From contig NZ_LT827015.1 of NCBI RefSeq assembly GCF_900169075.1, positions 1,938,158 through 2,002,157 of the forward strand: DNA of 64,000 nt. Direction: 5' to 3'. The position numbers and the translations under genes were made by a program. This DNA is from Chryseobacterium phocaeense. Its GTDB lineage: Bacteria; Bacteroidota; Bacteroidia; Flavobacteriales; Weeksellaceae. Positions 62,264 through 64,000 of this stretch are shown in pieces. How positions within the stretch are numbered: the stretch's first letter is position 1; each line of letters begins with the position of its first letter. The notes beneath the pieces are model-generated. The model did not search any database. It was not told where the DNA came from and saw nothing but the letters and a program-made list of their open reading frames with translations.

Positions 62264-63115
62264 ATGACGATATCAGCTTTAAAAAAATATTTCAAAACAG
62301 AGCTTTCCGGTCTTTATAATGAGTCGGAAAGCACTTTTTTATACTCTGTTTTTATCCAAAAAATTGTTGGCTTTGATTCTTTTACCCAAAGAAAACTGGC
62401 TCATCAGGAACTTCTTATTGATGATGAAAAGCAGCTTCTGAAAGCTATTGCTGAATTAAAAACCGGCAGGCCTTATCAGCAGATTCTTGGCGAAACTGAA
62501 TTTTACGGAATGTTGCTTTTCGTGGATGAACATGTTCTGATTCCTCGTCCTGAAACGGAGGAACTGCTTGAAATTGCTATCAGGAAAATTCAAAGTTCAA
62601 GGTTTAATATTCAAGGTTTAAAGATTCTTGATATCGGAACCGGGAGTGGTGTAATTCCACTTGTCCTGAAAAAACATTTTCCGACGGCTGAAATTTCATC
62701 GATTGATTTTTCTGAAAAGGCCCTGCAGACTGCCCGGAGAAATGCTGAATACCATAAACTGGACATTCATTTTATTTATGAAGACTATCTCCATTTTGAG
62801 CTGAAGGAAAACTATGATATCATTATTTCCAATCCGCCCTATATCGGGATTGAAGAGGAAACTGAGATTGCGGATTCAGTGAAAGAATTTGAGCCTAAAA
62901 TGGCACTTTTCTCCCCTGTTCAGGATGCCCTGATCTTTTACAGGAAAATTGCTGAAGACTCCAAACAACATTTAAATGATAACGGGCTTCTGTTTTTGGA
63001 AATTAATCAAAAGCTGGGACCTGAAACGCTGGAATTATATACGGAACATTTTTCTGATGTACAACTCATCAAAGATTTATCTGAAAATGACCGTTTTATA
63101 ATCGGGAAGAAATAA
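62264..63115 (+). CDS. prmC: Release factor glutamine N5-methyltransferase
   Basis: 283 residues. An N-terminal helical domain (about 1-85) with GRPYQQILGETEFYG, then SAM-binding LDIGTGSGVIPL (about 121-132) and the catalytic IISNPPYIG (about 187-195). PrmC methylates the Gln of the GGQ motif in release factors RF1/RF2. The linker between the two domains is encoded by a tandem ttcaaggtttaa repeat (62596-62621), related to intergenic words in this region. Confidence 0.93.
   Translation: MTISALKKYFKTELSGLYNESESTFLYSVFIQKIVGFDSFTQRKLAHQELLIDDEKQLLKAIAELKTGRPYQQILGETEFYGMLLFVDEHVLIPRPETEELLEIAIRKIQSSRFNIQGLKILDIGTGSGVIPLVLKKHFPTAEISSIDFSEKALQTARRNAEYHKLDIHFIYEDYLHFELKENYDIIISNPPYIGIEEETEIADSVKEFEPKMALFSPVQDALIFYRKIAEDSKQHLNDNGLLFLEINQKLGPETLELYTEHFSDVQLIKDLSENDRFIIGKK
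62596..62621. repeat. Two copies of ttcaaggtttaa inside prmC
   Basis: Copies at 62596-62607 and 62610-62621, 14 bp apart, encode part of the inter-domain linker (SSRFNIQGLK). The word resembles the gtttaag repeat at 52958-52985. Confidence 0.85.
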
Positions 63116-63141
63116 GTAATTTTAGTTTCGTAATAATATGT

Positions 63142-64000
63142 ATGAAGTCTTCCCTATTCACTTTCCTGCTCAGTCTGTTTCTGATTTTGCAGCTTTCATC
63201 CTGTGAAAAGAGTCCTTGTGAGGTGGTTTCAAAGTATTATCACAAGGGAGAATTCAATGGTTCTGTTTTGGTTTTAAAAGATGGAAAAGCTGTTTGTGAT
63301 ACTGCATTAGGACTCAGCAATATTGAGAAAAATATAAAGCTGGATAAAACAACACCCTTCTACATCGCATCTTTGAGCAAACCATTTACGGCAGTTTCCA
63401 TTATGCTTCTGCAGCAAAAAGGACTGCTTCATTACGATGATAAAGCCTCAAAATATATCGACCTGCCTGCATATGCCCAAAATGTGACTATCAGACAGCT
63501 TCTAACACACACCTCGGGCATCAAGGATTATGAATTGATCATTCATAAAAAAGGATTAACCAATCAGGAAGTACTGAAGTGGTTAAGCGGGATAAACAAG
63601 CTGCAATTCCCCTCCGGCAGTACATTTGAATACAGTAACAGCGGATTTATTATTCTGTCTTTAATCATAGAAAAAATTTCACAGCAATCTTACGGAACTT
63701 TTCTTAATGAACATATTTTTATCCCTTTGGGGATGAAAAACACCTGGGTTTATGAATCCTCATGTGCTCATAAAAATAGAGCAAGAGGTTATAATAACGA
63801 GAAACAGCCGGATGATTATTCAATCCTGACCACCGGCGATGGCGGCATCTACTCTACTCCAAGAGACCTGTACCGCTTCGATCAGGCACTAAGGAATTTC
63901 AGGCTGATCAATAAAAGCAATACTGATCTTATGTACACACCCGCTACACTGTCTGACGGAAAAGCTTCCAACTACGGCTTCGGGTCGTTTATTGAAGAAT
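63142..64000 (+). CDS. Serine-hydrolase (class C beta-lactamase-like) lipoprotein, partial
   Basis: 286 codons visible before the right edge; the C-terminus is missing. A lipoprotein signal (LILQLSSC, Cys about residue 22) is followed by SxxK in ASLSKP (about residues 76-79), the YSN motif in EYSNSGF (about 172-178) and TTGDGGIYSTP. This is the beta-lactamase/D-Ala-D-Ala peptidase superfamily; esterase or peptidase activity is more likely than beta-lactamase. The start ATG is at 63142, 26 bp after prmC. Confidence 0.85.
   Translation, partial: MKSSLFTFLLSLFLILQLSSCEKSPCEVVSKYYHKGEFNGSVLVLKDGKAVCDTALGLSNIEKNIKLDKTTPFYIASLSKPFTAVSIMLLQQKGLLHYDDKASKYIDLPAYAQNVTIRQLLTHTSGIKDYELIIHKKGLTNQEVLKWLSGINKLQFPSGSTFEYSNSGFIILSLIIEKISQQSYGTFLNEHIFIPLGMKNTWVYESSCAHKNRARGYNNEKQPDDYSILTTGDGGIYSTPRDLYRFDQALRNFRLINKSNTDLMYTPATLSDGKASNYGFGSFIEE

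Overview
The window is a piece of chromosome from an AT-rich member of the Bacteroidota, most likely Chryseobacterium or a close relative in the Weeksellaceae. The evidence is a class B1 metallo-beta-lactamase of the IND/CIA type, two secreted proteins ending in type IX secretion (T9SS) sorting domains, three GLPGLI-family proteins, and many promoters of the Bacteroidota form TTG-N16-20-TAnnTTTG instead of E. coli-type -35/-10 boxes. No transposase, integrase, prophage or CRISPR array was seen. Most genes are housekeeping or ordinary accessory genes.

Layout. 1-3225 (minus): a GntR/UTRA regulator followed by a partial GH38 alpha-mannosidase-like gene that runs off the left end. 3424-5835 (minus): hisS, an HRDC-domain protein and a short ssb. 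6220-10577 (plus): a run of close genes (arginase-family protein, HPP membrane protein, small zinc-ribbon-like protein, TIGR01777 epimerase-like protein, Crp-like regulator, DUF4406-like protein, nudK). 10755-15128 (plus): a secreted protein of unknown role, a serine hydrolase interrupted by an in-frame TAG, a 48-residue ORF paired with a nucleotidyltransferase, a lipoprotein, and a J-domain/KTSC protein. 15632-21935 (minus): a TetR-controlled tripartite RND efflux operon. 22086-22136: a perfect 24-bp-arm palindrome. 22190-33165: CvfB-like S1 protein, arylamine N-acetyltransferase, T9SS cargo, lpdA, small proteins, a glycosyltransferase and recQ. 33324-44891 (plus): kdsD-like gene, tatC, a large T9SS reprolysin-like protease, a four-gene DoxX/DUF2071/methyltransferase/membrane operon, and M1 and M61 peptidases. 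44945-49231 (minus): metallo-beta-lactamase, histidine kinase, dacB and pepE. 49424-51438: TPR protein, DUF1905 protein and fsa. 51498-56308 (minus): blaI-blaR1-like pair followed by GLPGLI, O-acetyltransferase and GLPGLI genes. 56646-59566 (plus): small secreted proteins, an Ada-Zn-like protein and a third GLPGLI gene. 59648-60053 (minus): four tandem initiator tRNA genes. 60156-64000 (plus): tsaC-like, CPBP protease, yaaA, prmC and a partial serine-hydrolase lipoprotein.

How the genes work together. The clearest regulatory units are the TetR-RND operon, whose operator arms overlap both promoter elements, and the blaI-blaR1 unit, whose promoter lies between two identical dyads placed 50 bp apart. 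Several genes concern the cell envelope and beta-lactams (dacB, B1 metallo-beta-lactamase, two class-C-like serine hydrolases, BlaI/BlaR1, RND pump), but they are scattered rather than in one operon. Intergenic spaces hold a varied set of degenerate short-word repeats and long-arm inverted repeats. These, the fMet tRNA array, the 51-bp palindrome and the unusual C-terminal half of the BlaR1 homologue are the most unusual parts of the window.
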